DNA of 19,050 bases from an uncultured Vogesella sp. (lineage in GTDB: Bacteria > Pseudomonadota > Gammaproteobacteria > Burkholderiales > Chromobacteriaceae). The position numbers were made by a program, and so were the translations under genes. The stretch covers positions 1 through 19,050 of the forward strand of contig CAMLGD010000044.1 in the NCBI GenBank assembly GCA_946479405.1, written 5' to 3'. The notes beneath the pieces were generated by a model. It was not told the DNA's origin, did no database searches, and saw only the letters and a list, made by a program, of their open reading frames with translations. The number at the start of each line of letters is the position of its first letter. Position 1 is the stretch's first letter. Of the stretch, positions 1 to 8,140 are shown in pieces.

Positions 1-688
1 CGATCACGTACAGGTAGCGGCCGGAGCTGGACAGGCGCGAGATGTGCACCGCGTAACCGGTCTTGACGATGTTGATGATCTGCTTGCTGTCGCCATCGAT
101 CAGCGCCACTTCGCCGCTGTCACGCAGCGTTACCGAGAACAGGTTGTCCAGGTTGTAGTTGTTCATCTTGCGCGTCGGGCGCTTGTCCACCGGGATCAGC
201 ACCTTGCGCGAGTTTTCGATGTCGGCCAGCGAGTATTCCGGTGGCGTCGGCGGCTCTTGCTGGATGTAGCGCGCCATCAGGTCCACGTCCTGCTCGCTCA
301 TCTCGCCCGAGGTCTGCCAGTTGGGCATACCGGCCGGGCTGCCGTAGGCGATGAAGATCTTCAGGTAATCGGTACCCTTGCCCAGGGTGATGTCCGGCGT
401 CAGCGGCTTGCCGGTGGCACCCTTGCGCAGCACGCCATGACAGCCGGCGCAGCGCTCGAAATAGATCTGCTTGGCACGGGCGAACTCCGCCTTGGTCATC
501 GGCGGCGCTTTGGGGTTGATGTTCTGGTGCATCTCCTCGCCGGCCAGCGGCGAGCCGCCGGCCTGATAGGCAACTTCCGGCTGGGTAACCGGTTTGTTTG
601 CAGCGTCGGCCCAAGCCAACGATGCGGCCAACGGCAGACTTGCCAGCAACACGCCCTGTGCGAGCGCGCTCATCCTCGGGAATTTCAT
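1..688 (-). CDS. nirS: Cytochrome cd1 nitrite reductase NirS (5' part, runs off the left edge)
   Basis: Periplasmic NirS reduces nitrite to nitric oxide in denitrification, using heme c to pass electrons to the heme d1 site. The frame stays open from the ATG at 688 to the window edge (229 codons). A signal peptide covers about residues 1-28 (MKFPRMSALAQG start, hydrophobic core, cleavage near AWA-DA). The heme-c motif CAGCH is at residues 80-84. After it come the NirS-typical segments TPDITLGKGTDYLKIF and YIQQEPPTPPEYS, then the start of the d1 propeller (IPVDKRPTRKMNNYNLDNLF). GGAGAA lies 5 bases before the ATG and supports this start. A perfect FNR-type box lies 68-81 bases upstream, so nirS has its own promoter even though it follows norD and the DUF3079 gene on the same strand. 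The heme d1 propeller and the gene end lie outside the window. Family assignment is secure. Confidence 0.97.
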   Translation of the reverse strand, partial: MKFPRMSALAQGVLLASLPLAASLAWADAANKPVTQPEVAYQAGGSPLAGEEMHQNINPKAPPMTKAEFARAKQIYFERCAGCHGVLRKGATGKPLTPDITLGKGTDYLKIFIAYGSPAGMPNWQTSGEMSEQDVDLMARYIQQEPPTPPEYSLADIENSRKVLIPVDKRPTRKMNNYNLDNLFSVTLRDSGEVALIDGDSKQIINIVKTGYAVHISRLSSSGRYLYVI

Positions 689-755
689 GATGTTCTCCAC
701 CACGCTATGAAGGAATCGATGCGCGCATCTTCCGCCTGTGGTCAGGACGGCAGCA

Positions 756-769
756 TTGATTCGAATCAA
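756..769 (-). promoter_or_regulatory. FNR/DNR (NNR)-type box of the nirS promoter
   Basis: TTGATTCGAATCAA is a perfect 14-base palindrome matching the FNR/DNR consensus TTGAT-N4-ATCAA at all ten fixed positions. Its centre (762.5) is 33 bases from the centre of a weak -10 candidate, GAAGAT (732-727 on the minus strand), close to the class II activator geometry. The start codon of nirS follows at 688. The box overlaps the TGA stop (768-766) of the upstream DUF3079 gene. Which CRP/FNR-family protein (FNR, DNR, NNR) binds cannot be told from the site. Confidence 0.9.
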
Positions 770-978
770 CGCTTTCCGGACACGTCGACAGGGTTATTTT
801 CTTCCAGCTCCAGGCCCCAGTCGCCGTGCAGATACCAGTCGTCGCCCAGCACTTCGGATGGGTGCTGGGTGCGACCGGAACCGTTGCCGCACTGCAACGA
901 TCCGGCCGGACAGTATTTGTCGCAGCCCCAGCACAGACGCTCCGGGTGGGCCGGGTGGATGGGGAATTTCTTGGCCAT
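766..978 (-). CDS. Small cysteine-rich DUF3079 protein between norD and nirS
   Basis: This 70-residue protein opens with MAKKFPIHPAHPERLCWGCD, which I recognise as the DUF3079 family of small proteobacterial proteins of unknown function. It has four cysteines in the pattern CxxCxxxCx6C (C16, C19, C23, C30), followed by a conserved GDDWYLHGDWG stretch. Four closely spaced cysteines suggest a metal site (zinc or iron-sulfur), but that is inference. There is no signal peptide or membrane segment, so it is probably cytoplasmic. The ATG at 978 has an AAGGAGG ribosome site 5-6 bases upstream. The gene lies 182 bases after norD and 77 bases before nirS, and its stop codon sits inside the nirS FNR box. 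Position inside the denitrification island hints at a link to nitrite or NO metabolism; nothing in the sequence proves it. Confidence 0.85.
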   Translation of the reverse strand: MAKKFPIHPAHPERLCWGCDKYCPAGSLQCGNGSGRTQHPSEVLGDDWYLHGDWGLELEENNPVDVSGKR

Positions 979-998
979 GGCGGCCTCCTTGTCTGGCG

Positions 999-1046
999 GC
1001 CAAGGTTGGCCGCATGCCTTGTGCCGCGGATGCGGCCAACCTTGGC
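999..1046. repeat. Inverted pair of the AAGGTTGGCCGC repeat forming a 17-bp hairpin
   Basis: Two exact copies of the 12-mer face each other: plus strand at 1002-1013 and minus strand at 1032-1043. With their flanks they make a perfect 17-bp stem (999-1015 with 1030-1046) around a 14-base loop. The element lies between norD, which ends at 1161, and the DUF3079 start at 978. There is no T-run after the stem in the direction of transcription, so intrinsic termination is doubtful; attenuation or an unrelated role is possible. The rest of the gap (1047-1160) shows only GC-rich sequence with a weak GGGCG/CGCCC dyad. Confidence 0.85.
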
Positions 1047-1160
1047 GCCATCACGCGCCAGGTGGTACATCCGCAGCGTGGACGATGTTTGCAGTCGCCG
1101 CTTCCGCCCGGCGAAAGGGACAAGGGCGTGGCGCCCCCCGCCCTACACCGGACTCCAGCG

Positions 1161-2978
1161 TCAGGCGGTCAGCCCCGCATACAGGCTGGTCAACACCTGC
1201 GGCAGCCGCCGCGCATCGTGCACCACGGTGTAACCGCGGCGGCCGAACAGGTGCGGCAGGTAATCGCCGGCTTCCTTGTCCACCGTGACGCAGAACGGGA
1301 TCAGCCCGGCCTGCTTGGCTTCCAGCACCGCGCGGCGGGTGTCTTCCACGCCGTAGCGGCCTTCGTAGTGATCGAGGTCGTTGGGCTTGCCGTCGGACAC
1401 GATCAGCAACAGCCGGCGCTGCGCCGGCTGTTCCAGCAGGATGCGCGTGGACTGGCGGATGGCGGCGCCCATGCGCGTGTAGTAGCCGGGGCGGATCGCC
1501 AGGATGCGGCCGCGCGCGGCGTCGTCGTAGCGCTCGGCGAAATCCTTCAGCAGCAGGTAGCGCACCTCGCTGCGGCGGATGCTGGAAAAACCGTACAGAC
1601 CAAAACTGTCGCCGCAGGCGGCCAGCGCCTCGGCAAACAGCAGCAGGCTGTCGCGGATGACGTGGATCACCTGCCCGGCCTCGCCCAGCCAGCTTTCGGT
1701 GGATAGCGACAGGTCGGCCAGCAGCAGGCAGGCCATGCTGCGCCCGCCCGGCGGCCACGCCTGGTACAGGGCGGGTTCGGCCACGGCCACGCCGCTCTTC
1801 TGCTCGGCCAGGAAGCGGATCAGCCGGTCGAGGTCGATGTCCGGACCGCTGGCTTCGCCGCTCTTGCGCGTGCGTTCCGGCGACAGCGCCTGGAACTGGC
1901 GGCGCAGGCGCCGCGCCAGCGGCTGCAGGTTTTCCGGCAGGCCGGCCGGCTGGGCATCACGCGGCAGCATCGGTTGCAGCCGGCAGTGATCGGCCACCAG
2001 CCGCTGCCGCTTCCAGTCCCATTCCGGCAGCAGGATGCCGCCACCGAGCGGGGTGTCGTCGTAGGCCGCGGCCGGCAGGTCGAGGTCGAACTTGAGGCGG
2101 CTGGAGCGAGTGTGGCCGTCTCGCGCCACGGTGAGACGGTCCATGTCTTCGGCAGCAGCGCCGTCGTCGGATTCGTCGTCGTCCTGGTGGCGGTTCACCT
2201 TCACGTAGTCGTCCCAGGTGAAGATGCTTTCGGCGCGGAACTGCAGCAGCATGCCGCTCTTGCGCTCGTCCGGCGTTTCGCGGCGCGCACGGTAGCGGCG
2301 GCGCTGCTTGCCGTCACGGCTGTCGCCGTGCGAGCTGTCCGGGGTCTGGCCATCGTCGGCGTTGGCCGCTACGGCGGTAGGCGGTGCCGGGTGCAGCCAC
2401 AGCAGCACCGGCTGCGGCGGGGTGCGCGCTGCCGGCAGGCTGATATCGGCCTCCGGCTGTTGCAATGCCAGGCGGATGGCGGCTTCCTGCGCGGCGGCGG
2501 CCGGCTCGCGCGGGCTGTCGCGCAGCGGCAGCAGCGCCGCCACCAGCCGCTGGTACAGCGTGGCGAGGCCCGGCATGGCAGCCAGGGCGGCGGCAGTGGC
2601 GCGGCGGTTGCGCGTCAGCCAGTCGCCGGCCGGTAGCGGCTGCGCCGCCAGCGCCATCAGCCAGAAGTACAAGTCGCGGTTGCGCGCGGCATCCGGGTAC
2701 AGGTCGATTTTTTCCGGCAGGTACAGCGACTGGCCGTCGCGCCAGGCCAGCTCCACCTGGGTGTTGCTGCCGGCGATGCGTTCCAGCAGCCGGCGGCGCG
2801 CACCGTGGGCAGTGCCGACCGCGCTCTTGATGGTGAGCGCCGGCTCGCCGCCCATGGCGCGAAAGAACAGCGGCGCCTGTTTTTCGATATCGACCAGCGC
2901 GACGGCGGCCTGCGGGTAGCCGCGATAAGCGGCGCGGCGGATGAGTTTGTCCCACCAGCCGCCGACGATGTCTTCCAT
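1161..2978 (-). CDS. norD: NorD, von Willebrand factor A protein for NO reductase activation
   Basis: NorD works with the AAA+ protein NorQ to mature or activate cytoplasmic-membrane NO reductase, probably during insertion of the non-heme iron; this is family knowledge. The 605-residue product has an alpha-helical N-terminal half, an acidic and basic low-complexity stretch (about 205-280), and a C-terminal VWA domain from about 412. The MIDAS motif DLSLS is at 422-426, the MIDAS threonine region TRMGAA starts at 501, and SDGKPND is at 528-534. All metal-ion adhesion residues are therefore present. The length fits NorD proteins. The ATG at 2978 follows a purine-rich AAGGGAAG about 8 bases upstream and lies 15 bases after the preceding stop, so norQ, the membrane gene and norD are surely one operon. 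Confidence 0.95.
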   Translation of the reverse strand: MEDIVGGWWDKLIRRAAYRGYPQAAVALVDIEKQAPLFFRAMGGEPALTIKSAVGTAHGARRRLLERIAGSNTQVELAWRDGQSLYLPEKIDLYPDAARNRDLYFWLMALAAQPLPAGDWLTRNRRATAAALAAMPGLATLYQRLVAALLPLRDSPREPAAAAQEAAIRLALQQPEADISLPAARTPPQPVLLWLHPAPPTAVAANADDGQTPDSSHGDSRDGKQRRRYRARRETPDERKSGMLLQFRAESIFTWDDYVKVNRHQDDDESDDGAAAEDMDRLTVARDGHTRSSRLKFDLDLPAAAYDDTPLGGGILLPEWDWKRQRLVADHCRLQPMLPRDAQPAGLPENLQPLARRLRRQFQALSPERTRKSGEASGPDIDLDRLIRFLAEQKSGVAVAEPALYQAWPPGGRSMACLLLADLSLSTESWLGEAGQVIHVIRDSLLLFAEALAACGDSFGLYGFSSIRRSEVRYLLLKDFAERYDDAARGRILAIRPGYYTRMGAAIRQSTRILLEQPAQRRLLLIVSDGKPNDLDHYEGRYGVEDTRRAVLEAKQAGLIPFCVTVDKEAGDYLPHLFGRRGYTVVHDARRLPQVLTSLYAGLTA

Positions 2979-2993
2979 ATTGGCGCTTCCCTT

Positions 2994-3371
2994 CTAGCGT
3001 GGCCGCCACAGGCCGGGCAGCGGGTAGCGGCACGGCAAACCGGCCATGGCCCGTGCCAGCGCATAGGCGCCGGACAGCACCAGGGCGGCATGAATCAGGG
3101 TGAAGTACAGGATCAGCACCACCCAGGTGGTGCTGTTGCCAAAGCCGCCCAACAGCGGCACGGCGGCGGTGACCAGCAGCAGCAACACGCCGCTCCACAA
3201 GGCGGCGGTAAATGCCTGCTGCAGATGCTGCTGTAAGGCCGGGCTGGCCTGCGGCTGCCAGCGGCGGCGGCAGCGCCACAGCAGCAGAAAACCGATGCCC
3301 GGCGCCAGCAGCAGGTTGAGCAGGTAGAGCGCGTGGGCGCAGATGGCGCGCTGGCGGTCGGCCTCGTCCAT
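2994..3371 (-). CDS. Small membrane protein between norQ and norD, unknown function
   Basis: This 125-residue protein starts at the ATG at 3371, two bases after the norQ stop (TGACATG), so translation is coupled. It has three hydrophobic segments: about residues 15-32 (ALYLLNLLLAPGIGFLLLW), 53-76 and 82-108. A basic loop (RCRRRW) follows the first segment and the C-terminus reads GLPCRYPLPGLWRPR. The layout (an early HxLxLLN segment, basic loop, paired helices and a final YPLP) recalls DUF4870/Tic20-like small membrane proteins, but I cannot confirm this. It carries no heme or metal motif. Its place in an otherwise standard norQ-norD pair suggests a role in NO reductase assembly or membrane docking of NorQD; this is inference from position only. 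Confidence 0.8.
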   Translation of the reverse strand: MDEADRQRAICAHALYLLNLLLAPGIGFLLLWRCRRRWQPQASPALQQHLQQAFTAALWSGVLLLLVTAAVPLLGGFGNSTTWVVLILYFTLIHAALVLSGAYALARAMAGLPCRYPLPGLWRPR

Positions 3372-3372
3372 G

Positions 3373-4182
3373 TCAGTGGCCAAACTGGGTGTCCACCACC
3401 GCCAGCAGTGCGGCAATGGTGTCCGCCTCGTCCGACAGCGGCTCCACCAGCGCCACGCGGCAGGCGCTGCGCGGGTCCATGCCGCTGGCGATCAGCTTGG
3501 CGGCGTACACCAGCAAACGGGTGCTGACGGCTTCGTCCAGGTCGTAACCGGTGAGGCGGCGGATCTGGCCGGCCAGTGCCACCAGCCGCGTGGCCAGTGC
3601 CTCGTCGGCGCCGCCTTCGTGGCGCAGCACCGCCATTTCCACCTCGACCGAGGGAAAGTCGAAACTCAGCGCCACGAAGCGTTGGCGGGTGGATGGTTTC
3701 AGCGTCTTCAGTACATGCTGGTAGCCCGGGTTGTACGACACCACCAGCATGAAGCCGGGCGGTGCGGCCAACTCTTCGCCGGTGCGCTCGATCGGCAGGA
3801 TGCGGCGGTCGTCGGTGAGCGGGTGCAGCACCACGGTGGTGTCCTTGCGCGCTTCCACCACTTCGTCCAGGTAGCAGATACCGCCTTCGCGCACCGCACG
3901 GGTCAGCGGGCCATCGCACCAGCTGGTATCGCCGCCGGCGATCAGGTGACGGCCGACCAGGTCGGCGGCGGACAGGTCGTCATGGCAGGACACGGTGAAC
4001 AGCGGCAGCCCCAGGCGCGCCGCCATGTGGGCAACGAAGCGGGTCTTGCCGCAGCCGGTGGGGCCCTTGATCAGCACCGGCAGTTGCCGGCGCCAGGCGC
4101 TTTCAAACACCTGGCACTCGTCGGCCACCGGCTGGTAGTAAGGAACGTTGGCCGCAATGGCGGCGTGGACGGGGGCATTCAT
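3373..4182 (-). CDS. norQ: NorQ, AAA+ ATPase for NO reductase activation (CbbQ/NirQ/NorQ family)
   Basis: NorQ is a cytoplasmic MoxR-type AAA+ ATPase that acts with NorD to activate NO reductase. The 269-residue product has Walker A GPTGCGKT at 40-47 and Walker B GICYLDE at 101-107. Further family signatures are SCHDDLSAADLVGRHL (65-80), PLTDDRRILPIERTGEE and SYNPGYQ (149-155), which are shared by CbbQ, NirQ and NorQ. The length is normal for the family. The ATG at 4182 is chosen over upstream starts because AGGAGC precedes it by about 7 bases and the reading frame upstream is not protein-like. It begins 11 bases after the norF-like stop and ends 2 bases before the next ATG, so it belongs to a tight norF-Q-membrane-D operon. 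Confidence 0.95.
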   Translation of the reverse strand: MNAPVHAAIAANVPYYQPVADECQVFESAWRRQLPVLIKGPTGCGKTRFVAHMAARLGLPLFTVSCHDDLSAADLVGRHLIAGGDTSWCDGPLTRAVREGGICYLDEVVEARKDTTVVLHPLTDDRRILPIERTGEELAAPPGFMLVVSYNPGYQHVLKTLKPSTRQRFVALSFDFPSVEVEMAVLRHEGGADEALATRLVALAGQIRRLTGYDLDEAVSTRLLVYAAKLIASGMDPRSACRVALVEPLSDEADTIAALLAVVDTQFGH

Positions 4183-4192
4183 CTGGGGGCTC

Positions 4193-4453
4193 CTACAGGA
4201 AACTGGTGAGCAGGCCGCCGCAGACCAGCAGCAGCCAGCCATGCACGCAGCTGCGCAGCCATAGCGGCGCATGGCGCAGCGCCATGAACTCTTCGGCCAC
4301 CGCCACGCCCTTGAGCCAGGCACCGGCGAGCGCCAGCAGCGCCACGGCATGGCCGCCGGCGCGCCAATCGGCCAGCAAGGCCAGCAACAGGGTAAGGACG
4401 GAAAGCCATAGCCAAACCAGCCACAGCCCGCGGTGGGAAACGGGGGAAGTCAT
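4193..4453 (-). CDS. norF: NorF-like small membrane protein (cytochrome oxidase subunit IV-like)
   Basis: This 86-residue protein begins MTSPVSHRGLWLVWLWLSVL and has three hydrophobic stretches: about 11-28, 35-52 and 66-84. The segment LKGVAVAEEFMALRHAP (47-63) fits the pattern of the bacterial cytochrome c oxidase subunit IV family that includes NorF. NorE and NorF are accessory proteins of the NO reductase cluster in Paracoccus and are needed for full activity. Here norF lies directly before norQ (11-base gap) but is parted from norE by the glutathione transferase gene. The ATG at 4453 was taken because the frame upstream runs through a terminator and a repeat; the ribosome site is poor (GCGGCATGCTTCGGCC region). 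Small size makes the family call less certain than for its neighbours. Confidence 0.75.
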   Translation of the reverse strand: MTSPVSHRGLWLVWLWLSVLTLLLALLADWRAGGHAVALLALAGAWLKGVAVAEEFMALRHAPLWLRSCVHGWLLLVCGGLLTSFL

Positions 4454-4478
4454 GGCCGAAGCATGCCGCAGCAGGGCG

Positions 4479-4490
4479 GCGGCCAACCTT
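4479..4490 (-). repeat. Single exact copy of the AAGGTTGGCCGC repeat
   Basis: An exact copy, reading AAGGTTGGCCGC on the minus strand, lies in the 94-base gap between the glutathione transferase and norF. It sits just downstream of the transferase terminator and 26 bases before the norF start. No second arm is present. Confidence 0.8.
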
Positions 4491-4500
4491 GACGACAGGC

Positions 4501-4526
4501 AAGAAAACGCCCGCGTGCAGCGGGCG
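4501..4526 (-). terminator. Intrinsic terminator after the glutathione transferase gene
   Basis: On the minus strand the stem CGCCCGC-TGCAC-GCGGGCG (7 bp, positions 4526-4508) is followed by TTTTCTT (4507-4501). It lies 22 bases past the transferase stop at 4548. It should separate that gene from the norF-norQ-norD transcript. Confidence 0.8.
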
Positions 4527-4547
4527 TGGCAGGGAGAGCGCTTACGC

Positions 4548-5171
4548 TCAGGCGGCTTGCAGCTGACGCCAGGCCTGCAGCGACGGGCGCTGCCACTGCT
4601 GCGCGGCATAGTCGGCCAAGTGCTGCGGCAGCGGATCGCCGGCACGCAGCAGGCGCTGCAGCATCAGCGCCAGGTCGGCATCGGCGATGCACCAGTCGCC
4701 GAACAGGTTAGCGCCGCCATGCGCCAGCAGGCCGGACGCCACGGCCACCAGCTTGGCCGCGGCCTGCTGTCCGGCGGCATCCAGCGGCGCGATGGCCGGG
4801 CGGCGGAATACCACTTCGGTGGTGCGCTGTTCACGCAGCGGCACGAGATCGCTGCGCAGCCAGGCCTGCACTTGCCGCGCCAGCGCGCGTTGCTGCGGCG
4901 CCGCCGGATACACCGCCGGCGCCGGGTGGCTGTCTTCCAGGTATTCGCTGATGGCGGACGATTCGGCGAGGCGGAAATCACCCGCCTGCAGCAGCGGCAC
5001 CCGCTGCATGCCGCACAGCGCCGCGTAATCCGGCTGGCGGTTGGCGCCGCTTTCCAGATCGACGGTACGCAGTTCGAACGGCAAACCTTTTTCGGTGAGG
5101 GTGACGAACACCGACATGGCATAGGGGCTCAGGTACTGGCTGTCGACATACAACTGATATGGCTGGGACAT
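4548..5171 (-). CDS. yfcF: YfcF-type glutathione S-transferase
   Basis: The 207-residue protein matches the E. coli YfcF kind of glutathione transferase as I remember it: QYLSPYAMSVFVTLTEKGLPFE at the N-terminus, RVPLLQ, ESSAISEYLED, then QVQAWLRSDLVPLREQRTTEVVF and a LFGDWCIADADLAL motif. Residues 1-85 form the thioredoxin-like domain that binds glutathione (ESSAIxEYLE is the gamma-glutamyl-binding motif) and the rest the helical C-terminal domain. YfcF has glutathione-dependent peroxidase and transferase activity. The ATG at 5171 has AAAGGAA upstream; an earlier in-frame start at 5207 lacks such a site. The gene sits between norE and norF and has its own terminator, so it looks like an insertion into the nor accessory genes. 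It may help against nitrosative or oxidative damage; that is inference. Confidence 0.9.
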   Translation of the reverse strand: MSQPYQLYVDSQYLSPYAMSVFVTLTEKGLPFELRTVDLESGANRQPDYAALCGMQRVPLLQAGDFRLAESSAISEYLEDSHPAPAVYPAAPQQRALARQVQAWLRSDLVPLREQRTTEVVFRRPAIAPLDAAGQQAAAKLVAVASGLLAHGGANLFGDWCIADADLALMLQRLLRAGDPLPQHLADYAAQQWQRPSLQAWRQLQAA

Positions 5172-5292
5172 GGTGTTCCTTTCGGATGGGTGGGAAGGCA
5201 AACACATTGGCCACCACTCTACCCTGTCCAGCCGCCCGTCACAGCCAGGCTATCCAGAATGCATTGTTCTGCCGTTGGCACAGCAGCGGCAT

Positions 5293-5877
5293 TCAGTGCG
5301 CCACGTACACCAGCGCAAACAGCACCAGCCACACCAGATCCACCATATGCCAGTAGGCGGCAGCGGTTTCCACGCCGACATGGTTGGCCGCATCGTAAGC
5401 CCCTTGCCGCGCACGGAGATACACCGCGGCGATGATCACCATGCCCAGCACCACGTGCAGGTAGTGAAAGCCGGTCAGCGCCAGGTAGAACATCCAGAAA
5501 TCGTTGCTGGACAGGGTGATGCCGGCGCCGAACTTGGCGGCGAACTCCATGCTCTTGAGCAGCAGAAAGCCGCCGCCACAGGCCAGCGACGCCAGCAGCC
5601 AGCGCTGGCCATGCCGCGCGCGGCCGGCGGCAAAACTGCGCACCGCCGCCGCCACCGCCGCACTGCCGGCAATCAGCAGCAGGGTGTTGATGATCGCCGG
5701 CAGCAATGACAGCTGCTGCTGCCCGGCGGCGAACAGTGCCGGCTGGCGCGCGCGCACCACGCCGTAGATGGCGAAGAACAGGCCGAATACCGCCAGCTCC
5801 GCCAGGATGAAAAACCACATCGCCAGATCACCCGGCACCGTACGCGGTGCGCTGGCGGCCAACCTTGTCGTCTGCAT
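5293..5877 (-). CDS. norE: NorE-like protein (cytochrome c oxidase subunit III family)
   Basis: The 194-residue integral membrane protein has the subunit III fold pattern with about five helices: GDLAMWFFILAELAVFGLFF near the N-terminus, a helix around 65-85, and the family motifs LLLKSMEFAAKF, FYLALTGFHYLHVVLGM and VGVETAAAYWHMVDLVWLVLF at the C-terminus. NorE is an accessory of the NO reductase cluster, not a catalytic subunit. The ATG at 5877 follows CGGAG 8-9 bases upstream; two earlier in-frame starts give an unlikely polar extension and were rejected. The codons for residues 5-8 (R-L-A-A) coincide with an exact copy of the AAGGTTGGCCGC repeat. A near copy (11 of 12) also lies inside the gene at 5379-5390. 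Upstream lies the norB terminator, so norE probably needs its own promoter. Confidence 0.88.
   Translation of the reverse strand: MQTTRLAASAPRTVPGDLAMWFFILAELAVFGLFFAIYGVVRARQPALFAAGQQQLSLLPAIINTLLLIAGSAAVAAAVRSFAAGRARHGQRWLLASLACGGGFLLLKSMEFAAKFGAGITLSSNDFWMFYLALTGFHYLHVVLGMVIIAAVYLRARQGAYDAANHVGVETAAAYWHMVDLVWLVLFALVYVAH
5855..5866 (-). repeat. Exact copy of the AAGGTTGGCCGC repeat inside the start of norE
   Basis: The copy reads AAGGTTGGCCGC in the direction of the gene and spans codons 4-8 of norE, encoding part of T-R-L-A-A. This is the only exact copy that lies within a coding region in the window. Confidence 0.75.
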
Positions 5878-5953
5878 TGTCGTGCTCCGGGCCGGCTCCG
5901 GGGCTGGAGGCGGCCAGTAAAAATCCATTCGGGGCGAACCGGACAGGAAGCCC

Positions 5954-5982
5954 GTTACCGCCACATGGAAGCGGCAAGTCAA
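5954..5982 (-). promoter_or_regulatory. Possible sigma-70 promoter for norE
   Basis: On the minus strand TTGACT (5982-5977, five of six to the -35 consensus) is followed after 17 bases by GGTAAC (5959-5954, three of six to the -10 consensus). It lies between the norB terminator and the norE start, where a promoter is needed, but the -10 is poor and it remains a weak call. Confidence 0.3.
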
Positions 5983-6037
5983 TCATCGTCCGCGCAGCAG
6001 GCACTGCCATCGTGCTCGGCACAGCCGCGGTGCGCGT

Positions 6038-6065
6038 AAAAAAGGCGCCCCCTTGCAGGGGCGCC
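6038..6065 (-). terminator. Intrinsic terminator of norCB
   Basis: On the minus strand the 8-bp stem GGCGCCCC / GGGGCGCC (6065-6058 with 6051-6044) is followed by six T (6043-6038). It lies 27 bases after the norB stop and should end most norCB transcripts before norE. Confidence 0.9.
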
Positions 6066-6092
6066 AACCGTTACACACACACATACACGGAA

Positions 6093-7992
<1,900 letters not shown>

Positions 7993-8032
7993 CGCAACCT
8001 CCTAGTCATCTGCTCCGGCATCCCGGCATTTC

Positions 8033-8057
8033 AGCCCGAAATGTACGTTTTCGGGCT
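8033..8057. promoter_or_regulatory. Perfect dyad over the predicted norC -10 region
   Basis: AGCCCGAAA at 8033-8041 and its exact complement TTTCGGGCT at 8049-8057 form a 9-bp inverted repeat with a 7-base spacer. The predicted norC -10 element TACATT (8045-8040 on the minus strand) lies within it, with the FNR-type box just upstream. It could be a repressor operator or a chance hairpin. It does not resemble the NsrR consensus I know. Confidence 0.5.
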
Positions 8058-8068
8058 TCCCGATAGCA

Positions 8069-8082
8069 TTGACCGCGATCAA
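8069..8082. promoter_or_regulatory. FNR/DNR-type box shared by norC and nirE
   Basis: TTGACCGCGATCAA matches TTGAT-N4-ATCAA at nine of ten fixed positions. From its centre (8075.5) a -10-like hexamer lies 33 bases away on each side: TACATT toward norC (8045-8040) and TACACT toward nirE (8106-8111), each four of six to TATAAT. This is class II activator geometry in both directions. One site may therefore control both genes. Confidence 0.88.
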
Positions 8083-8140
8083 CGATTTCCAGAGCCTGCC
8101 CTTCCTACACTGGCGTCATTCCATCGTTGCGGAGAACCGC

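Noticed and set aside
44..3236. Long plus-strand open frames across nirS and norD, for example 44-1288, 738-1706 and 1974-2636
   Set aside because: They lie opposite genes with clear family motifs, are rich in Arg, Gln, His and Ala as expected of antisense GC-rich frames, and have no recognisable domains.
8069..8140. Upstream start for nirE at 8069
   Set aside because: It would place the start codon inside the FNR-type box and upstream of the predicted transcription start; the ATG at 8141 has a ribosome site.
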